DNA of 11,795 bases from Proteobacteria bacterium UBA1844 (GTDB taxonomy: Bacteria > Pseudomonadota > Gammaproteobacteria > Steroidobacterales > Woeseiaceae): NCBI GenBank assembly GCA_002338615.1, contig DDIS01000139.1, forward strand, positions 1 to 11,795, in the 5' to 3' direction. Positions 5,177-11,795 of this stretch are shown here, in pieces. The position numbers and the translations under genes are program-made. Numbering within the stretch: the first letter of the stretch is position 1; the number at the start of each line of letters is the position of its first letter. Under the pieces are notes generated by a model. It was given only the letters and a program-made list of their open reading frames with translations, was not told the DNA's origin and searched no databases.

Positions 5177-8173
5177 ATGAATACCAGTCCTTTCACGAGG
5201 CTATTGAAAACGGCCGCCTGCCTGTTCGCTTTATGTGTCGGGCTAAGCTCGGTCGCATTCGCCGATACCGGCAGCCTCCGAGTCAATGTCACAGACACTG
5301 ACGGCAACCCGATCGCCGGCGCTACGATCCGCGCCAGCACCACCGACAGTCTTACGCAAAAATCCGGCGTTACCGATGGCGCGGGTGCCGTTCGCCTGAC
5401 CGGGCTCGATCCGTCCAACAATTACACCGTTACCGTTACCGCTGGCGGACATCAGTCTATTCGCAATGACAACGTGCAAGTCGTGTCGGAACGCACTTTC
5501 ACGCTGGACTACGTGATGCAGGACGCGGATGCGCAGCTCGAAGAAATCCTGGTAACCGGGCGCAGTGGACAAGGCCAGCTGGTCGATACGACCTCCGCGC
5601 TGGTTGCCACCGACGTCACGCTTGACCTGACGGATTCGCTGCCCACAGGACGCAGCTACCAGTCCTACCTGCAACTTGCGCCGACGACCAAGCCGACATT
5701 GAACGGCAACCCGTCGTCGAAATCCGGCGTGAATTACAGCGACATCGTGGATTCAAATGGCAACACCGCTGGCACCTCGTCGGACAACGTTTACTACATT
5801 GACGGCGTTAACATTACCGATAACCTGACAGGTACCTTCGGCGCGAACTTCAACTCCGAAATTATCCAGGAGCAGCAGATCGTGACAGGCGGCGTTCCCG
5901 CCGAATACGAAGGTGGCCAGGGCCTGATCTCGCGCGTAATCACGAAATCGGGTAGTAACGAGTTCCATGGTTCCATCAACTACTACACACAAAACGACAG
6001 CCTGGTTGCAAGCAACGACAACCTGCCGGACAGCACGTTCTCGACTTACGACACCGCGTTCACCCTGGGCGGACCAATCCTCAAGGACCAGCTCTGGTTC
6101 TTCGTCTCCTATCAGCGCAAAGAGCGAGACGACGACCTGATCAATCCGGACACCGGTGAATTCCTGCGCAGCGTTAATACGACGGAAGATCTCGGTTTCG
6201 CCAAGTTGACCTGGCAGGCTACTGATAGTGACCGCTTCGTCGGAGAATTCTTCAATGACCCGTACGAGCGTAGTGGTTCCCTGAACTACACCACGCTGAA
6301 TAATCGCGACGTCGCGCGCGAACAAGGCGGTGACAATTACATGTTTTCCTATGCACACGCGTGGGATAACGTCGTGCTGAGCCTTGACTACGCGTCACAC
6401 GAAGGCCAGGTCAGCAATTTCGCGGCCAACAACGACACGAGAAACGACGTTGCGTTCTCGGGAGTCGCGGGTATTACGAACGCCGATCTGCAGCAGGGCG
6501 GTTACGGCCAGAACGCCATCGATTTCCGTAACAAGGATTCCGTTGGCCTGACCTTGCAGTGGTTCCTGGATACCAGCTACGGCTCGCATGACATCAAGAC
6601 CGGCTATTCGATGATCACCAACGACCGTGACGTAAATTCAATTTACACGGGCGACGGTGCCCAATACACGTCGATTGGCACGCAGAACGCCGGCACTACG
6701 CTCGATGAGTATACGAGCGGCACGTGGACTGGTGATCGGGATGTCTCGGCGGACGACTTCCCGCGCATCATCGATGCCATGGCCGCCAGCCCGGATGCCC
6801 AGTACTACCTCGACCTGCTGGACGCAGACAGTTCGGGTGACATCTCTGCGGCGGAACTGGGGGCCCTGGAGCTAAGCGCCACGACCGGCAACCCGACGGG
6901 TGCGGTCAACGTTTACCGTATCAACCAGGTCGAACAGGCGCCGCTGAACTTTTCTACTGAAGGTTCGGTCTTCTACGTCCAGGACACCTGGAATATCAAC
7001 GAGCACTGGACCGTCAATGCCGGCCTGCGTATGGAGCAGTGGGAACACTTTGCATCCGACGGCAGCAAGGTGTTCACGTTTGACTGGGAAGTCGCACCGC
7101 GCTTCGGCCTTGTTTACGACGTGAAAGGCGACGGCCAGAGCAAGATCTGGGGCTTCTACGGTCGTTACCTCGATCCGATTCGTACCAACATGACTGCGTT
7201 TGCTGGCACCTTGTCGGGATCGGTCCGTGAAGAGGATATCTTTGCAGGCAACCAGTGGCTGACTTTCCGCACACGTGGTGGGTCACAAACACAGGACGGC
7301 TATTTCGCACCTACCACGAAAACGCCGTACACCGACGAGTTCATGCTGGGTTACGAATTGTCCCTGACCAACGACATGAGCGTCGGCATCACCTATACCG
7401 ACCGTGTTACCAAGGACATCATGGAAGACTATGACCTTGGCTTTTACACGGACCCGGCCCAGGTCGGCGGCTTTGCGTTGCCACTGTCCTATTTCGGCTT
7501 CGACACATTGCCTGATGCGAACTACTTCATCGCAACCCTGGCGGGCGGCAAGCGCGAGTACCAGGGCGTCGAACTGACGTTCCGCAAGCGCCGCAGTCCC
7601 GACAGCCGCTGGCAGGCTCTGGCGTCGTATTCCTACAATGACGCCAAGGGCAACACCAACTCGGACAGTAATGCCGACCTGCAGGGTGACTTCCTGTACC
7701 TCGACCCGCGCGCTCCGAACGTATACGGTCCGCAGCCCGGTAACGTTGAGCACCTGGTGAAGCTGGCTGCCTCGTACCGTTGGGATATGGGCATCGAGGT
7801 TGGCGCAGTCTACGCCTGGAACTCCGGTACGCTGTACAGCGAGACGTTCGCGCAATATGGCCGGCATACGCCAGTTCGCGTTGGCGAGGCGTATGAATTC
7901 GACGGCGCTACAACTCGCTGGCTGGCGCCCGATACGGTAGGGTCGCAGAAGACGGAATCCTTCGGCACACTGGATCTACGTGCCCGCTACGTATTCGACT
8001 TCATGGACCGCTTCTCAGCCGAGGTCTTTGTCGATCTCTTCAACGTGTTTGACGATCAGGCACCGCGCAGAAATCAGGACCTGGCCGGTGGCGATGGTGT
8101 ATACGACTTCGGTCAACCCAACGCCTGGGTTGAACCGCGTCGCTTCTACCTCGGTGCACGCATGAACTTCTAA
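5177..8173 (+). CDS. Second Oar-type TonB-dependent receptor, with an EF-hand-like loop
   Basis: The 998-residue protein is a predicted TonB-energised outer-membrane transporter; the substrate is unknown. The signal peptide ends at AFA/D (residue 29). A carboxypeptidase-regulatory-like beta-sandwich follows (about 31-115, VTDTDGNPIAGATI), then the TonB-box-like EEILVTGR (122-129). The plug includes YYIDGVNITD and VITKSGSNEFHG, and the barrel opens with the FTLGGPILKDQLWFF signature. The chain ends in YLGARMNF, a normal terminal phenylalanine for BAM recognition. Residues 549-560 form a canonical EF-hand loop, preceded by a degenerate one. The mature protein appears to lack cysteine, unlike the receptor upstream. 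The two receptors share architecture but little obvious sequence, so they are not recent duplicates. The gene has its own leader and terminator. Confidence 0.95.
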   Translation: MNTSPFTRLLKTAACLFALCVGLSSVAFADTGSLRVNVTDTDGNPIAGATIRASTTDSLTQKSGVTDGAGAVRLTGLDPSNNYTVTVTAGGHQSIRNDNVQVVSERTFTLDYVMQDADAQLEEILVTGRSGQGQLVDTTSALVATDVTLDLTDSLPTGRSYQSYLQLAPTTKPTLNGNPSSKSGVNYSDIVDSNGNTAGTSSDNVYYIDGVNITDNLTGTFGANFNSEIIQEQQIVTGGVPAEYEGGQGLISRVITKSGSNEFHGSINYYTQNDSLVASNDNLPDSTFSTYDTAFTLGGPILKDQLWFFVSYQRKERDDDLINPDTGEFLRSVNTTEDLGFAKLTWQATDSDRFVGEFFNDPYERSGSLNYTTLNNRDVAREQGGDNYMFSYAHAWDNVVLSLDYASHEGQVSNFAANNDTRNDVAFSGVAGITNADLQQGGYGQNAIDFRNKDSVGLTLQWFLDTSYGSHDIKTGYSMITNDRDVNSIYTGDGAQYTSIGTQNAGTTLDEYTSGTWTGDRDVSADDFPRIIDAMAASPDAQYYLDLLDADSSGDISAAELGALELSATTGNPTGAVNVYRINQVEQAPLNFSTEGSVFYVQDTWNINEHWTVNAGLRMEQWEHFASDGSKVFTFDWEVAPRFGLVYDVKGDGQSKIWGFYGRYLDPIRTNMTAFAGTLSGSVREEDIFAGNQWLTFRTRGGSQTQDGYFAPTTKTPYTDEFMLGYELSLTNDMSVGITYTDRVTKDIMEDYDLGFYTDPAQVGGFALPLSYFGFDTLPDANYFIATLAGGKREYQGVELTFRKRRSPDSRWQALASYSYNDAKGNTNSDSNADLQGDFLYLDPRAPNVYGPQPGNVEHLVKLAASYRWDMGIEVGAVYAWNSGTLYSETFAQYGRHTPVRVGEAYEFDGATTRWLAPDTVGSQKTESFGTLDLRARYVFDFMDRFSAEVFVDLFNVFDDQAPRRNQDLAGGDGVYDFGQPNAWVEPRRFYLGARMNF
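6722..6856 (+). other. EF-hand-like pair encoded within the second receptor
   Basis: Residues 549-560, DADSSGDISAAE, match the 12-residue EF-hand loop: acidic or oxygen ligands at 1, 3 and 5, glycine at 6, isoleucine at 8 and glutamate at 12. Residues 516-527 (TWTGDRDVSADD, then F) look like a degenerate partner that keeps the hydrophobic residue at 8 and an acid at 12 but has lost ligands 1 and 3. The intervening segment (FPRIIDAMAASPDAQYYLDLL) could supply the helices. The pair lies between the strand-like GSHDIKTGYSM and GSVFYVQDTWN, where Oar-type receptors have a long loop that should face outside. Confidence 0.7.
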
Positions 8174-8215
8174 GACCGTTTTTCCGCGGCAGACATCCGC
8201 CGCAAGAAACACAGG

Positions 8216-8245
8216 AACCCCGGCTTCGGCCGGGGTTTTTGTTTT
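8216..8245 (+). terminator. Rho-independent terminator of the second receptor gene
   Basis: A perfect 9-bp stem (8216-8224 with 8229-8237) closes an extra-stable TTCG tetraloop and is followed by TTT, G and TTTT. On the minus strand the hairpin is not followed by a T-run, so it should act on the receptor transcript and not on the convergent nucleotidase gene. Confidence 0.92.
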
Positions 8246-8264
8246 AGTAACTGTCTCCAGTTCC

Positions 8265-9887
8265 CTACCAGCAACGGTTCACCGCATCGCTCAGAATACG
8301 GATTCGCGGGTTTACAGGATCTACCGGCGTTCCTACTTGCTTGCCCTCGGCCTGCAGGGCCATGATGCCGTCCAGTACCAGGTACTTGAGCTCGGAGGCG
8401 GGTCGTGATGCCTTGCGACCGGGTGGAAACCGGTAGCCGTCGCCGCCGCCGTACAGAAAATCAGGGACGACGACCGAGTAATTCCTGGCGGGTTCGATCT
8501 CGTGCCAGGCACCTCCATCCGGTACCTGCATGCTGACTATCCGCTCGCCCGCATCGCGGCTGAAATCGACACAGACGCGAAATCCGGACACTTGCGGAAA
8601 ATATCCCTGGCTGGGTCCGTCGCCGCGATACCCCGCCTCGAGCAATGTGCGAAATTCGGCGCCCGACAATTCAAGTATCCGCAGCATTGACGAGAAGCCG
8701 AAGGTACGACCAATGTCTTCAAACAGGATGTCGCCTGAAACGACATCGTCGAGACGCAAGGTGCCACTGTTGATGAATGCAAAGTCCGCGTCCGGAGCAC
8801 CGAATGCGCGTCGCATCTGGTCAACGATGAAATCACCCCACGGCGACTCCTGGTTGCGGATAAACGCTTCGCGCGCGTCCATGGGCAGCGCCGCGACACC
8901 GACGCGTGCAGTCAGGAACGGAAACTTCTCCAGCATCCGCGCACGCCATTTGCCCGCCAGTTGATCATAGGCGGCATCGCTCGCGATCTTCTCATTCAAG
9001 CGTATGGCCTCGGTTCTTGCTACCTGCAACACGCCGTTGTCATCGAGATCGAGATCAATGCGCCAGATTGCACGCGCATTCGATGCCCCCTTCATCACGG
9101 ACGCACTGATCTTCGATGCCGCGACAAATTCCGGTTCGTGTTCATGCCCGCCGACGATAAAGCGGAAAGTCGGATGCTGGGCTTTCAGTTTTGCTATTTC
9201 TTCGTCTTCCCACAGGTGCAGGTGCGTCAGGCCGAAAATCAGCGATGCGCCATTTTTCTCCAGTTCCGTAATCGCACTTTCGGCGGCAGCGAGATAGTCG
9301 GGATCGACGGGTACGTAGTCACGACTATTGCCGCCATCGTCGCCGTGCAAAGTCACGGCAAATACCCCGATTTTCTGTCCTTCGTAGTCGAACATGAAGC
9401 CGCTGTGCAGGGATTCATCAACCTCCGGGTCACCCGTTAGAAATCGGTAATTGTCCCCGAGCCAGTCGAAGTTCGACGCACGCACTGCATCGACAAGATG
9501 CTCTGACGTTTTGCGGTCCGTCTCATGATTCCCGATAACTACATACAGGGGCGCCAGTGCGTCGAGAAAATTCAGCGCATCCACCATCTGCATGCCGTCC
9601 CACAGCTGGCTTTCAAGTGACGGGTAGAGAAAATCACCGCCGTGCGTAATTCGCACATCGTGCCCGCTGGCCTCTGCTTCGCGGACCAGCGTTGCCACGC
9701 GACCAAGGCCACCTGCAGTGCCGTCTTCAACGGCATCAATGCGATACACGTCGTTGATGTGGAAAATCGTCAGCCCACGTTCCGTGGCTACATCGGGCTG
9801 CACCGTTTGCGGCGCACAAGCGGCCATTGTGACCAGCAAAAATATCGGCATGCCGGGCAGAAAAAGCCGCTTTAGAAATTTACTCAT
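8265..9887 (-). CDS. 5'-nucleotidase/metallophosphatase family lipoprotein
   Basis: The 540-residue protein has the two-domain layout of UshA-like 5'-nucleotidases, which dephosphorylate nucleotides outside the cytoplasm. The lipoprotein signal ends at MAAC (C24); alanine at +2 suggests the outer membrane. The N-terminal calcineurin-like domain carries FHINDVYRID (D46, Y48), GGDF (D85), GNHE (N120, H121), THLH (H222) and GGHEHEP (H248, H250). The first motif has tyrosine where UshA has a metal-binding histidine (D-x-H). NDVY variants are known to me from the CG11883-like branch, so this is probably a subfamily trait and not damage. The C-terminal domain (about 315-540) has NSGTLR and GGGDGY, the usual nucleoside-binding elements. 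GAGGAG (9893-9898 on the minus strand) lies 5 nt before the ATG. The gene runs convergent to the receptor and divergent from the acid phosphatase. The substrate could be a nucleotide or another phosphate ester. Confidence 0.93.
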   Translation of the reverse strand: MSKFLKRLFLPGMPIFLLVTMAACAPQTVQPDVATERGLTIFHINDVYRIDAVEDGTAGGLGRVATLVREAEASGHDVRITHGGDFLYPSLESQLWDGMQMVDALNFLDALAPLYVVIGNHETDRKTSEHLVDAVRASNFDWLGDNYRFLTGDPEVDESLHSGFMFDYEGQKIGVFAVTLHGDDGGNSRDYVPVDPDYLAAAESAITELEKNGASLIFGLTHLHLWEDEEIAKLKAQHPTFRFIVGGHEHEPEFVAASKISASVMKGASNARAIWRIDLDLDDNGVLQVARTEAIRLNEKIASDAAYDQLAGKWRARMLEKFPFLTARVGVAALPMDAREAFIRNQESPWGDFIVDQMRRAFGAPDADFAFINSGTLRLDDVVSGDILFEDIGRTFGFSSMLRILELSGAEFRTLLEAGYRGDGPSQGYFPQVSGFRVCVDFSRDAGERIVSMQVPDGGAWHEIEPARNYSVVVPDFLYGGGDGYRFPPGRKASRPASELKYLVLDGIMALQAEGKQVGTPVDPVNPRIRILSDAVNRCW

Positions 9888-9970
9888 GGTGTCTCCTCAA
9901 AATCGCCCCGAATTGTGCCCAATGAGCGGCCTGCATGCTAACCTCGTCAAATGACAATTGCAGGGACCTT
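9888..9970. promoter_or_regulatory. Divergent promoter spacer between two phosphatase genes
   Basis: These 83 bp separate the divergent starts of the nucleotidase and the acid phosphatase and must hold both promoters if each gene has its own. I see no strong -35/-10 pair. An inverted repeat, AATTGT (9911-9916) and ACAATT (9954-9959), spans the centre and could be a shared operator or chance. Ribosome sites lie at both ends: CTCCTC (9893-9898, read on the minus strand as GAGGAG) and AGGGA (9962-9966). Confidence 0.4.
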
Positions 9971-10849
9971 ATGAAAAGACGCGCAAATCTGAGGCTGTGC
10001 CGCTTCAGCGTCGTGGCGGTACTGGGTCTGCTGGCCGCTGCCTGTACAACGAATAGTGGCACGGTAGCGAGTGACCAGGCGATGGCAAGTGACACGCTCG
10101 ATTCCGACGCCGAAGCGGAGGAAATCGGCGAGTCCGTCGAACTTGGTCTGCAATGGGTCGAACATGCTGCGGAGTATCGGGCCCTGACGCGCCAGGCGTA
10201 CGGCGTAGCAACGAGAGCGCTGCCCGAGTTGATCGCTGATCATTCATGGTCCGCCATGCCCGAGCAACAGGATGCCGGATCGCTACCGCCGGCGGTTATC
10301 CTCGACGTTGATGAAACAGTCGTCAGCAATGTCGGCTTCCAGCTTAGCCTGAAGCCGCCGTTTGCGAACTGGAAACTCGACGAATGGGCCCGCAATTCCG
10401 AGGCGACTCCAATTGAAGGGGCAAGGGAATTTGTCGAGGCAGCGCGCGCCCTCGGCGTCAGCGTCTTTTTCGTCACCAACCGGCCCTGCGAACCCCGACC
10501 GGGAATAAGTGATCCCTGCCCGCAACGGCAGACGACCATCGACGATATCGAGGAAGTCGGTATCCCGACGGATGCCGCGCATGTGCTGCTCTCTGAAGAA
10601 CGCGGCTGGACCCGCGAGAAACTGAGCCGCAGGCTGTACATAGCGCAAAACTACCGCGTGATCATGTTGATCGGCGATGACTACGGGGATTTTGTACCCT
10701 GCACGCGTAAAAAGGTCGCCGCCCCGTGCACGCAGCCCGGAACCCGCGCGAGCAGAGCTGCCGCGCTCGAAAAATACCGCGATTACTGGGGTCAGGGCTG
10801 GTACATCCTGCCAAACCCGATGCACGGCTCGTGGACCACGGTAGAATGA
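9971..10849 (+). CDS. HAD-family acid phosphatase lipoprotein, 5'-nucleotidase e(P4)-like
   Basis: The 292-residue protein is a predicted surface or periplasmic phosphomonoesterase of HAD subfamily IIIB. In Haemophilus, e(P4) dephosphorylates nicotinamide mononucleotide and other nucleotides. The signal MKRRANLRL and a hydrophobic run end at LAAAC (C25), with threonine at +2. HAD motifs are DVDET (D112 nucleophile, D114), FFVTNR (T159), K207 and LIGDDYGDF (D226, D227), followed by the PNPMHGSW segment common in this family. Four cysteines (C163, C173, C234, C243) flank the motif 2 and motif 4 loops and may form disulfides. The start at 9971 is preferred over an in-frame ATG at 9935 because AGGGA lies 4 nt upstream and the signal peptide then begins properly with basic residues. 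The next gene starts 19 bp after the stop, so the pair is probably cotranscribed. Confidence 0.93.
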   Translation: MKRRANLRLCRFSVVAVLGLLAAACTTNSGTVASDQAMASDTLDSDAEAEEIGESVELGLQWVEHAAEYRALTRQAYGVATRALPELIADHSWSAMPEQQDAGSLPPAVILDVDETVVSNVGFQLSLKPPFANWKLDEWARNSEATPIEGAREFVEAARALGVSVFFVTNRPCEPRPGISDPCPQRQTTIDDIEEVGIPTDAAHVLLSEERGWTREKLSRRLYIAQNYRVIMLIGDDYGDFVPCTRKKVAAPCTQPGTRASRAAALEKYRDYWGQGWYILPNPMHGSWTTVE

Positions 10850-10851
10850 AC

Positions 10852-10859
10852 AAAGGAGG
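10852..10859 (+). promoter_or_regulatory. Strong ribosome binding site of the amidohydrolase gene
   Basis: AAAGGAGG is a near-perfect Shine-Dalgarno sequence 9 nt before the ATG at 10869. It begins 2 nt after the upstream stop codon. This suggests efficient independent initiation within a two-gene transcript. Confidence 0.8.
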
Positions 10860-10868
10860 GGGAACTCC

Positions 10869-11741
10869 ATGGCAAAACTCAAATGCGGACTGATCCAGAT
10901 GGCGCTCAGGGGCGACGGCTCGATGAGTCCCGCCGAAATTTACGACAGGATGATCGAGGCGCACCGGCCGTTCATCGACAGCGCCGGCCAACAGGGTGTG
11001 CAGGTTCTCTGTTTCCAGGAGGTGTTTACCCAGCCCTATTTTTGCCCCAGCCAGGACAAGAAATGGTATGCGGCAGCGGAGGCGATCCCGGACGGCCCGA
11101 CCACGCGGCTGATGCAGGACTACGCGAAAAAGTACAAGATGGTCATCGTCGTACCCATCTATGAAGAAACCATGCCCGGTGTTTATTACAACACGGCAGC
11201 CGTGATCGACGCAGATGGCAGCTATCTTGGCAAGTATCGAAAAACGCACATTCCGCAGGTCGATCCCGGTTTTTTTGAGAAATTTTTCTTTAAGCCCGGC
11301 GACCTTGGCTACCCGGTGTTCAAGACCGCGTACGTCAAACTCGGTGTCTACATCTGTTATGACCGGCACTTCCCGGAAGGCTGGCGGGCGCTGGCACTGA
11401 ACGGTGCCGAGTACATCGTGAATCCGTCTGCCACCGTCGCGGGCCTCAGTAAATACCTGTGGGAACTGGAACAACCCGCATCGGCTGCGGCGAACGGCGT
11501 GTTCATCGGCGCCATCAACCGCATCGGCCGCGAAGAACCCTGGGCGACGAAGATGGGTGAGTTCTACGGCTCCAGTTACATCGTGAACCCGCGCGGCGCT
11601 ATCGAAGCACAGGCCAGTTACGGTGACGACGAACTGCTGGTGCACGAAATCGATCTCGACATGGTTCGGGAAGTGCGCGACACCTGGCAATTCTTCCGCG
11701 ACCGTCGTCCCGAAACCTACGGTTCGCTGTGCGGCGAATGA
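10869..11741 (+). CDS. Nitrilase-superfamily carbon-nitrogen hydrolase, beta-ureidopropionase type
   Basis: This is a 290-residue cytoplasmic amidase with no signal peptide. The nitrilase catalytic triad is visible: E51 in CFQEVF, K125 in KYRKTHIP and C163 in YICYDRHFP. Several segments recall beta-ureidopropionases and related N-carbamoyl hydrolases: QPYFCPSQDKKWY, NPSATVAGLSKYLWELEQP, GAINRIG and FYGSSYIV. Beta-ureidopropionase hydrolyses N-carbamoyl-beta-alanine to beta-alanine, CO2 and ammonia, the last step of reductive uracil breakdown. N-carbamoylputrescine amidase is a close relative, but the NPSATV...LWELEQP stretch favours the ureidopropionase group. Length is normal for bacterial members. 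No dihydropyrimidinase or dihydropyrimidine dehydrogenase is in the window, so the pathway assignment rests on this gene alone. It is probably cotranscribed with the acid phosphatase. Confidence 0.93.
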   Translation: MAKLKCGLIQMALRGDGSMSPAEIYDRMIEAHRPFIDSAGQQGVQVLCFQEVFTQPYFCPSQDKKWYAAAEAIPDGPTTRLMQDYAKKYKMVIVVPIYEETMPGVYYNTAAVIDADGSYLGKYRKTHIPQVDPGFFEKFFFKPGDLGYPVFKTAYVKLGVYICYDRHFPEGWRALALNGAEYIVNPSATVAGLSKYLWELEQPASAAANGVFIGAINRIGREEPWATKMGEFYGSSYIVNPRGAIEAQASYGDDELLVHEIDLDMVREVRDTWQFFRDRRPETYGSLCGE

Positions 11742-11771
11742 GCCTGCGCTTCATGCTGCTGGCTAAAGGCC

Positions 11772-11794
11772 GTAGGAGCGGCGTCCCGCCGCGA
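11772..11794. repeat. Single REP unit, forward orientation
   Basis: The unit has the same head, GTAGGAGC, and tail, CCGCGA, as the reverse complement of the unit at 85-108, differing at two loop positions. The hairpin is GCGGC (11779-11783) with GCCGC (11789-11793) around GTCCC. It lies 30 bp after the amidohydrolase stop. The window edge may cut off a partner unit, so it could be half of a doublet. Confidence 0.7.
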
Positions 11795-11795
11795 A

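Noticed and set aside
5753..6358. A 201-codon minus-strand frame inside the second receptor
   Set aside because: It is a shadow of the receptor reading frame, with valine-rich low-complexity translation and no start context.
8186..8203. A short GC stem between the second receptor stop and its terminator
   Set aside because: It has only about 5 bp of pairing with a loose loop and no T-run, and a much stronger terminator follows.
8961..9440. A 159-codon plus-strand frame opposite the nucleotidase gene
   Set aside because: It lies entirely within conserved metallophosphatase coding sequence on the other strand and shows no signal of its own.
10662..11690. A 342-codon open frame on the minus strand opposite the amidohydrolase
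   Set aside because: It mirrors a clear nitrilase-family gene with intact catalytic residues. The translation has no recognisable domain, and long antisense frames are common in GC-rich coding DNA.
11739..11795. A possible new gene starting at the ATGA overlap with the amidohydrolase stop
   Set aside because: The frame stays open to the window edge, but it has no separate ribosome site, runs straight into the REP unit after about 11 codons, and is too short to judge.

Overview
The window looks like a chromosomal piece of a GC-rich Gram-negative bacterium, most likely a gammaproteobacterium. The clues are two Oar-type TonB-dependent outer-membrane receptors, three lipoproteins with typical signal peptides, clear Shine-Dalgarno sites, and REP-type hairpin repeats of the GTAGGAGCGGC...GCCGCGA kind at both ends. 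A marine Woeseiaceae- or Xanthomonadales-like lineage would fit, but that placement is inference. I see no phage, transposase, CRISPR, tRNA or rRNA signal.

Layout. Positions 1-184 hold two 75-bp inverted REP doublets (REPIN-like) and a single REP whose sequence supplies the start codon of the first gene. Next come a lipoprotein of the endonuclease/exonuclease/phosphatase (EEP) superfamily (172-1248, +), a leader of about 260 bp, a large Oar-type TonB-dependent receptor (1508-4801, +) with a strong terminator, a 375-bp intergenic region with a perfect 13-bp dyad, and a second, different Oar-type receptor (5177-8173, +). The second receptor carries an EF-hand-like calcium site in a predicted surface loop and is followed by a UUCG terminator. 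Convergent to it is a 5'-nucleotidase/metallophosphatase lipoprotein (8265-9887, -). An 83-bp divergent spacer separates that gene from a HAD-type acid phosphatase lipoprotein (9971-10849, +), which has a nitrilase-superfamily amidohydrolase of the beta-ureidopropionase type 19 bp downstream (10869-11741, +). A single REP closes the window.

How the genes may work together. Three of the six genes encode predicted outer-membrane-anchored phosphoester hydrolases of unrelated folds: EEP, calcineurin-like 5'-nucleotidase, and HAD class IIIB. Two encode energised outer-membrane receptors, and the last encodes a cytoplasmic enzyme whose family includes the final step of reductive pyrimidine breakdown. 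Together they suggest a cell-surface locus for scavenging extracellular nucleic acid, nucleotide or phosphate esters, in which polymers are cut, phosphate is removed, products are imported and pyrimidine nitrogen is released. This is inferred from content and proximity. The terminators and the strand switch show that it is not a single operon.
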